Assembly (NCBI GenBank): GCA_965153455.1 | Contig: OZ234502.1 | Location: 5,435,267-5,499,266, forward strand | DNA from: Sphagnum compactum | Taxonomy: Eukaryota; Bryophyta; Sphagnopsida; Sphagnales | Direction of reading: 5' to 3' | DNA: 64,000 nucleotides | Part shown: positions 11,632 to 21,776 of the stretch, piece by piece | How the letters are laid out: every line of letters starts with the position of its first letter | Position numbering within the stretch: the stretch's first letter is position 1 | Program-made: the position numbers and the translations under genes | The notes under the pieces: model-generated | The model's input: only the letters and a program-made list of their open reading frames with translations | Told to the model about the DNA's origin: nothing | Database searches by the model: none

Positions 11632-14600
11632 TTAATTGAAAATAAGGACTTGCTTCAGAGCACTCCCTTGTTGACCCAACGCCTTTTGTAGAGCTGTTTC
11701 AAAATCAGAGAACTGAACTTCATCCATTCTGTCAGCCAATCCAATCCCACACTGCCATTATTGTCCCAAACATAAAGTGGCTTTTGATAAGTGCAGTGGA
11801 CAAACAATGCAGTGAGATTCTTCACTTGCATTAAAAGGCTGCTCTTAGTGAATTTCCATCTGTGGCCTCTTGGAGATTGTAGTCTGTAAATATCACTTAG
11901 CCAAATAACTCGTGCATCAAGGCAATTAGGGAGAAATTGTAGACAGCAGAAGTAATGAAGAAACATACGCATATTGAAGCTTGCCATCACAAACTAATCG
12001 AAGCAAATAGTTGACCATGGTTGAAAATTCTTCATCACTATGATTTGATTTCCACTTCCCAAGCCAAAATCCCTGCAGCCGGAGATCCTGCAACCCTAAA
12101 CAGAATTAGAATAGGAGGGCTTACAACCATCTGGAAGACGAAGCCATCACAGCCCCATCACTCCTCACTGGACCTATGATATATGGTTTGCATAATCTTA
12201 GCTGTGTTGAAAAACTCAACCTAAGTAGGGAGTGATGCCTCATACTCTAGTAATTCCTATACAGAAAACTGACACCCTATCAAAGACTTGATCACATGTC
12301 CCTGAACGCTTTTGGATGCCTTACATTCTGGTTGAGGTTACCATTAGAAAGTTGGATACCTTGAAAATCAGTGGTCCAGTAGATAGAGTGATGGGCTTTT
12401 TGGCCATTCCTCCATACGTCACCATGACTCCCCCTTCCCTGCAATTTGGCAACAAATATTGAAAGAAATATCCCTTTGATGCATATGTCAAGTGCTCATG
12501 CACTAAGATCAAGTGGGGGATGGAGTTTCCAACCTCTAAGCTCCATTATATCATGATACATGCTTTGGTCAATTTCTAACTCATATTATAACTTCCATCA
12601 ACACAGCATGCATAGCATACATAAATATGTCATTTATAGAATTTGTGCCTTTTTAGAGCTAAAAGTCAAGGTTGCGGCTTTAAACATAATATCAAATTAT
12701 GCTAAACATTTTCTGCAAGGCCTCAGATCTTTCTCACAGACTCCTCACAACATTATAGAACACTGCTGGGTTTGATGGGCATTTCACTTTGAGGATAATT
12801 TTACCCAAGCAGCTTCATAACTGCTGTAGCAGCTGATCCACCAACACAGTTAAGACCAAGTTTAGCTTGAGCTTGTCCAGCCTTCAAGAACAAAGCCAAC
12901 AAAAAAAAAAGTCAATCACTGAAATTGAAACCCCCTTTATGAGCCAATGATGCATGCCTTCTCCAAAAGCTAGATACAAAAAATACTGCCAACCCTGCTT
13001 GTGACTTGAAGGACTTTGCAAAGTATCTAGATCCTGCTATTTTGGTTTATGGCTGCCAGCTTACCCTACCAATGTCTTTTTGTCAAGAGAGCCCAACTCT
13101 TCTTCAGTAAGCACATAGTCAGCACCCAAAGCCTTAAGTCTTTCCTTCACACTATCAAGGTCTGGCCTGGAAACAACAACACAAAATTGTTGTGCTCCTC
13201 TTATGATGATTTCTTGTGTTTTGACTGAGCAAACTGCAACTGGGTACATAACAATCAGGGTATCACAACAGGAACCATGAATACAAGAAATCTTGTCAAT
13301 CTTACCTCTTTTCTTTATCCTATGGTAGTCCAGGTTAACACAATATTTTTGGTAAACAATGAAGATGTTTGGTTAATCTTATAATTGATATATGTTACAA
13401 TTGGTGGGCAAGGTTACTTGAATAGTTCTGAGATGTCTAAATCCCTTCTATAAACATGTAAGGACTCAAGGATTTCAACAGCCTCCCAGTCTAGTACTAT
13501 TGCCTTCTAAGTGCCAAAAGGTCATTAAAAATTTCAAATAATGATTAGTTTTTTTTGTATGTAGATGTGCTCAACTTCCTACCAAGCTTTTGGAAACTAA
13601 CTTAAGTTTATAACTATCCTTTTCTTTGCAGCTCCAAATTCTCATCACTTCAATGAAAACATAGGTGGTACAAACTGTACAAACTTTTCTTGCTATAGCT
13701 TTGTGACCAAGACCGCTCTACCAGTTTAAAAGAGACAAAGAGCCCAACATACCTATCTCTGATAAGGTTGATGGTTTGCAAATCATTTAGATGGGCTAAC
13801 TGGATAACACATTGGCCCACCATGCTTGTTGCCCCATTCTGGACAACAGAGGCCCCTGAGATTGACCATCCACAAAACATTCCCTTCAGCAGGGGTGCTA
13901 CACAGTAGCCTACACTCCATTGTAATTTATGTCAACTGTCTTTCATGTGCTACTGAAGAAGCTTTCCCTCTAGATATTTGGATCAACACAGAACCAAATT
14001 GAAAGCACAGTAATAGCTATTACTCAAAAGTTAAAATTAGAGTGAGAGATGAAAACAAACCAGGTTTTAGGTCAACAATATCCTGCAACATCCGGAGTGC
14101 TGTACATGGATTGACAGAGACAGTGGCTGCATACTTTTCAGGAACATCTTTCGCCACTAGACACCATGCACTTTCTTCCTTGGCAATGTAAGTCCTCCAT
14201 GTTCCTGTGCTCTCAGCAGCTGTGTGTAAATTTTCCTTGCTCATGTGGATACTATAATAAACACTTGTAGAGCCCACAAAGAACTGAGAAAAGCATGCCA
14301 AAGACACTTTTGCTTGCAGATTATACAGTGAAATTCCTGAAAATTTTACAACTAGAAAACTTTTTGTCTATGTGAGTGCACAGGAAGTACTGTGGAACAG
14401 TTTTGTTATACATATCCATAGAACCTTAGTAAATCACATTATTCACCAAGAGGAAGTTGACTAACAATCAAGCTAGGAATTCTTGAAACACTTGAACATT
14501 TTAGCTGCTAGCTAACATGAGTTGCTGCATTCACTATCAAAGATTGCAACAAAGGGGATAGACACACCAATATGAGGATGTGATGGAATAACCCAATCAT

Positions 14601-15434
14601 TAACCTTGAGCTTTGATACCCCTGGGGCAACAGACACTACAACTCCAACGCCCTCAGTACCTCCTACTGCAGGCACAGGTGGCCGCATGGGATATACACC
14701 TGCACAATTAAAGCACCACCTGACTCATTCACTCCCCCAGTGTGCTTGCAAATTCCAATGTGAATTCAGAAACAGCACATGGAGAGCAAATGAGGATACA
14801 AAATTGAGATTGAAGGCTTTTGTTCTCGAGGTTTTAGGGTTGCAGGGTTTTGCACTTGAGGTTTTAGGGTTTTAGTGAATGCAAACTGCTGTAAAAGCTC
14901 TGGGAATATCTACCTTCAATGCGGTTGATGTCAGATGGGTTGATAGGAGCTGCTAACATCTTGACACACACCTCTCCTTCCAGTAATTCACGCCCCTCCA
15001 GCTCCACCAATCTGCACAAATTCAATGACCCAATTTACACACTTTGCTGGAGCATGTGTGCACATTCCACAATCCATGTGCATCATCAGGTGTTATCAAT
15101 TTCAGGCGTGATTCATCAGCAGCAATCTTTTCCAATAAGCTTGCACGAACCTTGGGCACCCATTGCACAAGGATTCAGGAAGTCTCCCTAGTATACAGAA
15201 ATGTCTGGCCGATTAGGGGTCCTAAACCCTATGAAAACACAAAGTAGGATGAGAAATGCGGAGAGGGAGAACACACTGGAGCACGTGGTCGGGCGCCCCA
15301 TGCTGGTGATACACTGCGGCCCTGGCAGGCGGGCACACTGCTGCTGACGACAAACATCGGATCAGCCTTGGACAACCCACCGGAGGTGATAGGATTCCGA
15401 CTCGGGGCAACAGAGATCGCAGCAGCATGGCCAT
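11632..15434 (-). CDS. MECR: Mitochondrial trans-2-enoyl-CoA/ACP reductase (MECR/ETR1 type)
   Basis: Ten exons join in phase to 367 residues: 15434-15277, 15011-14914, 14699-14568, 14204-14061, 13855-13753, 13166-13070, 12881-12805, 12438-12360, 12087-11969 and 11728-11632. The N-terminus (MAMLLRSLLPRVG, Arg-rich, few acids) fits a mitochondrial presequence. Family blocks appear in order: AVYHQHGAPDHVLQ, APINPSDINRIEGVYP, WVIPSHPHIGTWRTY, VNPCTALRML, the nucleotide-binding SVVQNGATSMVGQCVIQLA (about 180-198), LNCVGG, GGVMVTYGGMAKKPIT, LRLQGFWL, and the end KQVLIFN. The enzyme is an NADPH-dependent medium-chain dehydrogenase/reductase without zinc that reduces enoyl thioesters in mitochondrial fatty-acid synthesis, upstream of octanoate and lipoate. 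Length is close to the plant enzyme. All introns have GT/AG ends, and the junctions were chosen by phase and homology. No disruption was seen. Confidence 0.93.
14815..14878. repeat. Short tandem repeat with TTTTAGGG cores inside MECR intron 2
   Basis: Two copies of a unit containing GAGGTTTTAGGGTT, about 37 bp apart, lie between exons 2 and 3 of the MECR gene. Read on the gene strand they carry AACCCTAAAAC, a telo-box-like string. An intronic position makes a promoter role unlikely unless there is an alternative start. Confidence 0.5.
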
Positions 15435-15611
15435 GGATTCCTTCTCCAGAAACTAAAGAAATCCAACTGCAGAATCCTATTCTCCGGAGCTCTCTCGACT
15501 CTCTTTGAAAACCCCTTTGCCTCTGAGTCTTGCAAACTGTCCTGGATTGTTCCCAGTCCGCTAGATACTTAGAAACCATAGGGGAAGGGCCGGTCTCCAG
15601 GGCCTCCACTA

Positions 15612-15700
15612 ATTTGAGGGTCGTAAGCCTCGAGAGGGCCGTAGCCTAGAGGGTTGTAGTCTCAAGGGCAGTAGCCTAAGGGCATAGGCCTGAAATTAGG
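15612..15700 (-). repeat. GC-richer short tandem repeat, about 16 bp units, upstream of MECR
   Basis: Five or so degenerate units of the form GGGCCGTAGCCTAGAG follow each other about 180 bp upstream of the MECR start codon. Composition contrasts with the AT-rich DNA further upstream. The array may lie in the promoter or 5' leader; no function is shown by the sequence. Confidence 0.55.
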
Positions 15701-16074
15701 GGAGGTCCTGGCAGCAAGTAGGCCTTCCCCGGCATTAAAGCATGAAAGGGTTTTAAAATTCAAATGGTGTAAGGTCTGCATGTGATAAGTAGCAAAAGCC
15801 TCCTTCACTCGACAGATGAATCTTTCCTGTGTAGGAGGTGTGTTTATATACAATGTGAGAAACCTTGGAGCGCATTATGTGCCGAGTAAGGCCCTAAGGT
15901 TATGGGGGCATTCTCAAAATAAGGGACCTAGGATGAAGCGGTAGTTGAATTGGGCCTTGCATTTATGAGTCTTTATGGATTAGAAAAAAGAGTTTGTTTG
16001 GTTTCTTGTGGCCTAGATGAATGAATTCAAACCTTAAGATAGACATATAATATGTATAGAGGTAGGCACTACTA

Positions 16075-16132
16075 TCAATGCCTTCCACCTTGTAACAAGG
16101 GCGGAGCCCAAGATAAGGAGGGAAGGCATTGA
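16075..16132. repeat. Perfect 12-bp inverted repeat (hairpin)
   Basis: TCAATGCCTTCC at 16075-16086 is exactly the reverse complement of GGAAGGCATTGA at 16121-16132, leaving a 34-base loop. It stands in non-coding DNA. It could be a remnant of a small inverted-repeat element. Confidence 0.75.
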
Positions 16133-16351
16133 CACTAATGCCTTCTCTAATGTAATGGCCGAGGGCTCTGATGCACATACACAAACTTTTCTTGCACACC
16201 AATAATGGCCCAAATTAGTTTATGAATTTTTTTTCTATTTTCTTACAAGAAACCTCTTACTCCAAGTTGGCGAATGAATTGTGCCTTGTAAGACACCCTG
16301 AAAATACAATATGCACATATGTTGAGGTCGTTATTATGTCATAAGAAGGCA

Positions 16352-16623
16352 AACTATCACAAACTTGCCTTCTCCATGTATATGTGTTGTTATAATATTT
16401 TAACAATGTGCTCAAAATTAAGTGTTAGTGAAATGTTGATCAATTGTTGATATGATGTTGTAATGACATTTTAATATAATGATCAATCATCACAACATGT
16501 TATAATGGCATCACAACATTAGATCAATGATTGTATCAACATTTCATTAGCATTTAACATTGAACACATCGTTGAAGTGTTGTAAAAACACACATACATG
16601 GGGGGGGCAAGTTTATGATAAGT
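16352..16623. mobile_element. Foldback/MITE-like element, arms about 130 bp
   Basis: Almost the whole segment is an imperfect palindrome. The left arm runs from ACTATCACAAACTTGCC through CATGTATATGTGTTGTTA and GAAATGTTGATCAA. It is matched by the reverse complement of the right arm, which reads TTATCATAAACTTGCC, CATGTATGTGTGTTTTTA and GAAATGTTGATACAA. The centre is near 16487. No coding capacity is visible. Target-site duplications could not be called confidently. Confidence 0.8.
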
Positions 16624-17737
16624 CACCTAAGCCAAGGGACACTGGTTCTTATACCTCAAGACTTGACATCCTAAGATTTGACATCTTAAGACTTGACACT
16701 TCTAATAGCTTAAACCCTTAAATGGTTTGAAAGTTTAGGAAATAACTTGAAAGTCTAAAATTCAATGCCCATAGAAGCTTAAGACATTAAGACAAGGGTT
16801 TTTTCCTATGTGCATTGAATCTTAGGCCTTCAAGTCTTTTCTTTCAATTAAGTAGTTGGAGTAGTGATCATCCATAAGAGGAATGAGCCAAATTTGGTTA
16901 GAGGTCAAATAAGAAAGTAGAAATATTTTGGAATCTTGCCTAGTTTTGATGATTAATACATCAAAACGCATTGTCTAAATTTGGTGATTTTAAAGTTTTT
17001 TTCCTTAAGATATGGTGACTTTTGTGGAAATTTTTCAAAAAATCCCTTTGAGCAATTCACCTTAGATTTATTTATTTTTATTTTCACAATGCCAAAATTT
17101 CCCAAAGGGAAAAGAAAAACCAGCAATTAAACCCAAGGGACTAAGACATGATAGATTGAAAGCCAAAGACATGAAGGATTGATGACTAGAGATATGAAGT
17201 TTTGAGGGTCTGAAATATGAAGGCCTAAAGACATTAAAACTTTGAAAGTATGTTCAAAGGTTTGTTTTTATGTTGGGCTTACATTTGTGGAAGAGGAGTT
17301 TGAGAGTCAAGAAGTAAGGTGTGTGGAACCCCTAGGCCATTGGTGAAAACTTCCCAAAAACATCATAAGCCAACAATCTTAGGCCATCCATACACAAATG
17401 TACTTTAAGCCAAATGTTTTGTTGAACATTTTGGCTGGAAGATTTAACAATTAGCCAATACATCTTTTGGCTTCAACATTTTGGCCTAAGGTTAGAATAT
17501 TCTTGAACATTTTGGCTTAATATTGGCACCATTTTTGACATTTCAACTTAAAATTGTGGAAACTACCGAGCTGGAGTACGGTTAATATTGGCATCTCTTC
17601 CTAGGGTTCATCAGTTTTCCTTATCCTTAAAGTTGTGTCCCATCTAACTCTTTTTTGTATTTCATAAATATCCTCCATTTGTGAGTGTTATCCCATGTAA
17701 AGCTCAAGGAGGTGCATCATATATTTTTAGATTGCTC

Positions 17738-17759
17738 AAAAAAAAAAAAAAAAAAAAAA
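17738..17759 (+). repeat. Poly-A tract (22 A)
   Basis: An uninterrupted run of 22 A follows a short frame whose last readable residues are EVHHIFLDC. That pattern recalls the zinc-binding end of plant LINE reverse transcriptases (HxxLxxC). The tract could be the tail of a heavily truncated retroelement, but the coding match is too short to be sure. Confidence 0.5.
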
Positions 17760-18189
17760 GGGTTTGAAAGTACGGGGGCAAGGGGACAAAGGGGAAAACA
17801 TGCATTTTTTCCAAACATTTTATTCTTTGAACATGCTCATTTTCTTCTTATTTTTTCTTTGTTGTTTAGTTGCTTTCGAAGTTCAAAAAAATATTGTAGA
17901 CTTTCACTTGATGCACCCATTACCATGAAAATCAATAAAAAAGGACAAGAAATGAGGAATATATGAATAATTGTTTGACAATGGGTGTGTTTACCTTACA
18001 AATTACTTTTGTAGTTAGGGAAACTAAAGAATTTCGTAAAGTCTTCCCAAGTATGGAACCCTTTCTAGTCCTTGATTTGTTATTCCATTTTGATGTTATC
18101 TGCAATGTCACCCAAATTAAGGACATCAAATTGGGGATGAAAGTTTATGTGAACTCATGGTTACACAATTTAGGTTTTATAAATCCTTG

Positions 18190-18390
18190 GTTGTAAGGTT
18201 TAAGATTTAAAGTTAGTGTTAGGATCGAGGATTATGTGTGGGGTTCATGTTTGAGTTTAGAATTAAGGTTTAGGTTTTAAGTTTAGGGTTGATATTTAAT
18301 TTAGGGCTAGGTTTAAGATTTAGGTTTAGGTTTTAGGATTATTGTTGGGGGTTAGATTTAGGTTTTAGGGTTAGGGTAAAAGTCAAGTTT
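18190..18390 (+). repeat. Degenerate interstitial telomere-like repeat
   Basis: About 200 bp consist of variants of the plant telomere unit TTTAGGG, mostly as GGTTTAGG, TTTTAGGG and TTAGGGTT separated by AT-rich filler. It is degenerate rather than a clean array, so an ancient telomeric insertion or simple-sequence drift are both possible. Confidence 0.5.
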
Positions 18391-20485
18391 AGGTCATAAT
18401 ATCCCAATGTGTAGATGTTAATTAAACTACAATCAAGGTTTGTAATATGATTCCTAATGACTACTGAAATGTAATTGAATGGGTGACTACATGTTTGAAA
18501 ATAACTTGTGTTGAAGTATCTCAAGAATCTAATTGAGTCTAAGGTTCACACATGCTAACAAGAATTAAGGTTGCCTACTTGGGTGATTCCTTTGAAAGCA
18601 ATGGGTTTGTTCATCAAATTGATGTGGCTAATTGAAATGGGTTACCAAAGTTGATGGATTAAAAATCTATGATTTTTAGAATCAACAAAAGGGTGAATAC
18701 ATGTTAAAAGGACACATTGCCAACTCGTTTTTGCAATGATTAAAACTAATGGATTAACCAATCAATATGAAAGGGTAGAATTAGATTGATTATTCAAGGA
18801 AAATATTCTTGGAATCATTTGAAAAAAATCAAGATTATGACCCAAAAAGATGTTACATTATACTTTTATTTAGAAATACATAGATATAATTTCCCATAAA
18901 TATATGTCATTTTTATACAATTTCAAATCATTTAAAAGGTTAATTAAACATTAAAAGCACTACTTACATTAATTTTAAAATGTTTTGGGGTACTTTATAA
19001 TCATTAGATTCATTTCAAAGTTATCCAAATGTTCCCATAAAATATTTTAAAAATTATTGTATAAGTGCACCAAACATTTCAAAATTTAACATGGTTTGTT
19101 AATTGAAAAATGTAAAATTTAATAATGGTTACATCTTTTGTTGGATGTTTTTGCATGAAATTTAGTAACTATAACTAAGGCAATTGATAGAATTATTATA
19201 ACATCTATTTGACTTTTATATCTTCTTTAATACATCATTTGTTGAATGTTCACCAATAGTTTTCAATCAAAGTACAATTTCATCACTTTGCAAACCCACC
19301 TTATTTTAGTTTTTTTCATTTGTTGTTCTTATTTCTAACTTTTTCAAAGTCTCTTGTGAATAGTCCTTCATGCAATAGTGTAAAAATATATATTTTATGG
19401 CCTTAACATTGCAATTATAATGATTAGATAGTCAATAAATTACTTAAATTTAAACAACTTATTATTTATGTTTTGACTAATTAAAAAAGAATAATGAGTC
19501 CAATTTTTGTTCTATTAAAACTGAATGCATTACTTTACATGGATTTATATGACCCCTACATGAAGATTATAGTCATACTGGTGGGACTAAATTGTGTCAC
19601 TCAAACAACAACATAAATGACAATGTGTCACCATGTATGATGTGATATAAAATATGTTAATTTTGTTGCTTTATGTAGCAAAGTGTAAATTATGCCCTAA
19701 ATTGTTTTTGGAAACACTTGAAATGAGATTGATGTATTAAGATGTTTTTTTAAAAAAAAAATTATGTGGCAAAATTCCAATGATGTAAGAACTAGTTTAT
19801 ATGGGGTTTTTTGCAAAAACATTCATATGTCATTTCTACATGACCATTCCAGTCGTATGGTCATCCTTGGACCATTCCAAAGACAATTCCAAAGGCGGTT
19901 TTGACAAGAATTCTATAATTAGGTAGTTGAGGTGGTTCATTTTTCTTTCATTGGATTCTTAGTGTTACCCTCACGCAATGGTGTGATTTTCATCTTCTCC
20001 GTTGCCTATGTGTATTCATAGATTAATCTCTAGGAAGAGTCTTGCATATGAATTGATTCATTTTTCAGTGATGGAATAGTAGTTGAATTTAAAGTGGTTA
20101 TTCCAAACACATCACTAAATGCCATGTATTTTAGTCTAAAGGAGTTTGATTTCACTGTGTCTATCACCGCGGTTATAAGTACACTCCCTACCCTCCATTT
20201 TTTTTCTGCAAAGATTCGTTTCTGTCGAGTCACATAGGACTGTTTGGGATACCTTTTGCGATGCGAATTGCATCGCAAAGATGTGTGAAATGGCGTTTAG
20301 TTCGCAAAGTTACGATGCTATTTGTTTCGCAAACTGCTTCGCAAGATACAGTATGCGAAAGTCTGCGCTTCGCAAAAGAGTTCGTAGACTTGAACAAATC
20401 GCAAACTGCTTCGCAAGTTAAAATATGCGAAGTTCTACGCTTCGCAAATATGCGTTTTTTTTGACCTGTTGTTTTATGGGGACAG

Positions 20486-20972
20486 TACAAGAGGTACAAG
20501 AGGAAGATCACAGCTGCAGAAATGACAATGGGCCAGGAGCATGGCAAGGAGCATCTTTTTGAACATGTTAATGCACTATTGGTGAGTGGGTATTGGTTGG
20601 GATTGAATTTCTGTTTGTGTTGAGATTATTTTCATTTGAATCAAGATTTTCATTATTGACTAAGCTTTGCATGTTGAAATGCAGGCATTTGAGGGTGAGA
20701 GTGAGAGCTCTCAGGGCAGCAGTGATGAGGAGGAGAGAGGCGCTAACACTGCTCCCCCCAGTGTAGCTACCACTAGCAGTGGACCCAATTCATTTGCTAG
20801 TCGAAATGCAAGTTCTGCAGGGGGCGTGGGTAGGGAGGAGGATGAGGACGAGGAGGAGGGGCAGGGGGACAATGAAGAGAGGGAGGAGGATGAGCAGCCT
20901 CCCCCTCCACCAGAGAACACTAGGAAGAAAGATTCAAGGAAGAAATCCAAGAGGGGAAGGAGGTCTAGATAG
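20486..20972 (+). CDS. Two-exon gene fragment inside the transposon, acidic/basic low-complexity C-terminus
   Basis: Exons 20486-20581 and 20685-20972 join in phase 0 (donor GTGAGT, acceptor TGCAG) and give 127 residues to a stop. The first exon begins after an acceptor-like CAG, so an upstream part is missing or lies in an unseen exon. It reads YKRYKRKITAAEMTMGQEHG and then LFEHVNALL. The second exon starts AFEGESESSQGSSDEEERG, is rich in Glu/Asp, contains PPPPPENTRKK and ends in a basic SKKRGRR-like tail that could act as a nuclear localisation signal. I do not recognise the family. It may be the C-terminus of a transposon accessory DNA-binding protein or a captured host fragment. Base composition (GC-rich, purine-rich) differs sharply from the flanking transposon ends. 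Confidence 0.5.
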
Positions 20973-21300
20973 ACAGTTAGTGTGTTAGATACCCAAGACT
21001 TGCAAACCCTTTTACATTGTAACTTTTGAAATTTTGATATAGAATTTTTTTTTCCGGCCCAAAGTGACTCCAAATGAATATAAACCCTGCGTACAAAATA
21101 AAAATACAATGCCATGCTCTTGCGATACACAGTCAATCTCAAAACTATTTGCGAGTCATATTTCTTCGCAACACTACAAAAGCCAAAAGACCAAATATAC
21201 CATCTCACAGACATCGCTAAACTCTGACGGTTAAAATCATTCCAGAACAGGTTTGCGAAATCCTACATTTCGCAAACGTTTAGCGACATTTTGCAAATCG

Positions 21301-21560
21301 CAAACTCTTTGCGTTAGATATTATATCGGAAACCGATAGAGTTTTGAGTCGATTCGCTAAATTGTAGCGTTGATGAGTTTGTTTCAAAACGTTTCCGATG
21401 TTTGTTTTATTGCAAATTCGTAGCGGCATCGTAAACATCGCAAAATGTTTGCGTTAGACGTTATATCGAAAACCGATAGATTTTTGCGTCTATTCGCTAA
21501 GTCGTTGCGATGTTGGGTTTGTTGCAAATAATTTTCGATGTATTGTGAATCACAAATCAT
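21301..21560 (+). repeat. 140-bp tandem duplication in the transposon right end
   Basis: TTTGCGTTAGATATTATATC at 21308 recurs as TTTGCGTTAGACGTTATATC at 21448, exactly 140 bases later. Similarity continues through AAACCGATAGA, ATTCGCTAA, GTTTGTT and TTTCCGATGT-like blocks. It multiplies the subterminal motifs and is a likely reason this end is longer than the other. Confidence 0.85.
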
Positions 21561-21776
21561 GTATAGAAGACATTATAATCGGAAATGTTTTGCGATTGTG
21601 TCAGTTTCGGGAGTTGCGAAGAGCTTGCGATTGTACGGGTGCGAAGGTGAGGGTTTCGCAAAGGCTTAAGAGTTTGCGAGGAATTGTTGTTCGGAACTGT
21701 GGGTTTTCGGAAACTGTTTTCTTTGTTGTTTGCGATGATATTTGGATCGCAATATGCCCCTCTTTTGTTGTAGTGT

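Larger units (their letters stand above)
15435..20225. other. Intergenic spacer with small repeats
   Basis: After the MECR promoter (about 15435-15900) the DNA becomes AT-rich. It holds a perfect 12-bp hairpin (16075-16132), a foldback element (16352-16623), a 3-copy 17-bp repeat around ACTTGACATC (16655-16705), recurrent AACATTTTGGC motifs (17420-17520), a 22-A tract (17738-17759) and a telomere-like degenerate run (18190-18390). Apart from a possible short retroelement remnant before the A tract, no coding motif was recognised. Confidence 0.6.
20226..21776 (+). mobile_element. DNA transposon with subterminal CGCAAA-type motif arrays
   Basis: Both ends are dense in TTCGCAAA/TTTGCGAA-like motifs in direct and inverted orientation: about 10 copies in 20250-20460 and more than 15 in 21120-21750. 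They are absent from flanking DNA. The outermost parts form an imperfect inverted repeat. The left side reads GGGATACCTTTTGCGATGCG, then AATTGCATCGCAAAG. The reverse complement of the right side reads GGGCATATTGCGATCC, then AAATATCATCGCAAAC. The right terminus as read inward begins CACTACAACAAAA, resembling CACTA-class ends; the left terminus does not clearly match, so superfamily and exact left boundary are open. The interior carries a small two-exon gene fragment but no transposase, so the copy is non-autonomous. Confidence 0.75.

Noticed and set aside
15229-15609. 126-codon minus-strand frame over MECR exon 1 and leader
   Set aside because: It is in a different frame from the MECR presequence and does not continue into any MECR exon.
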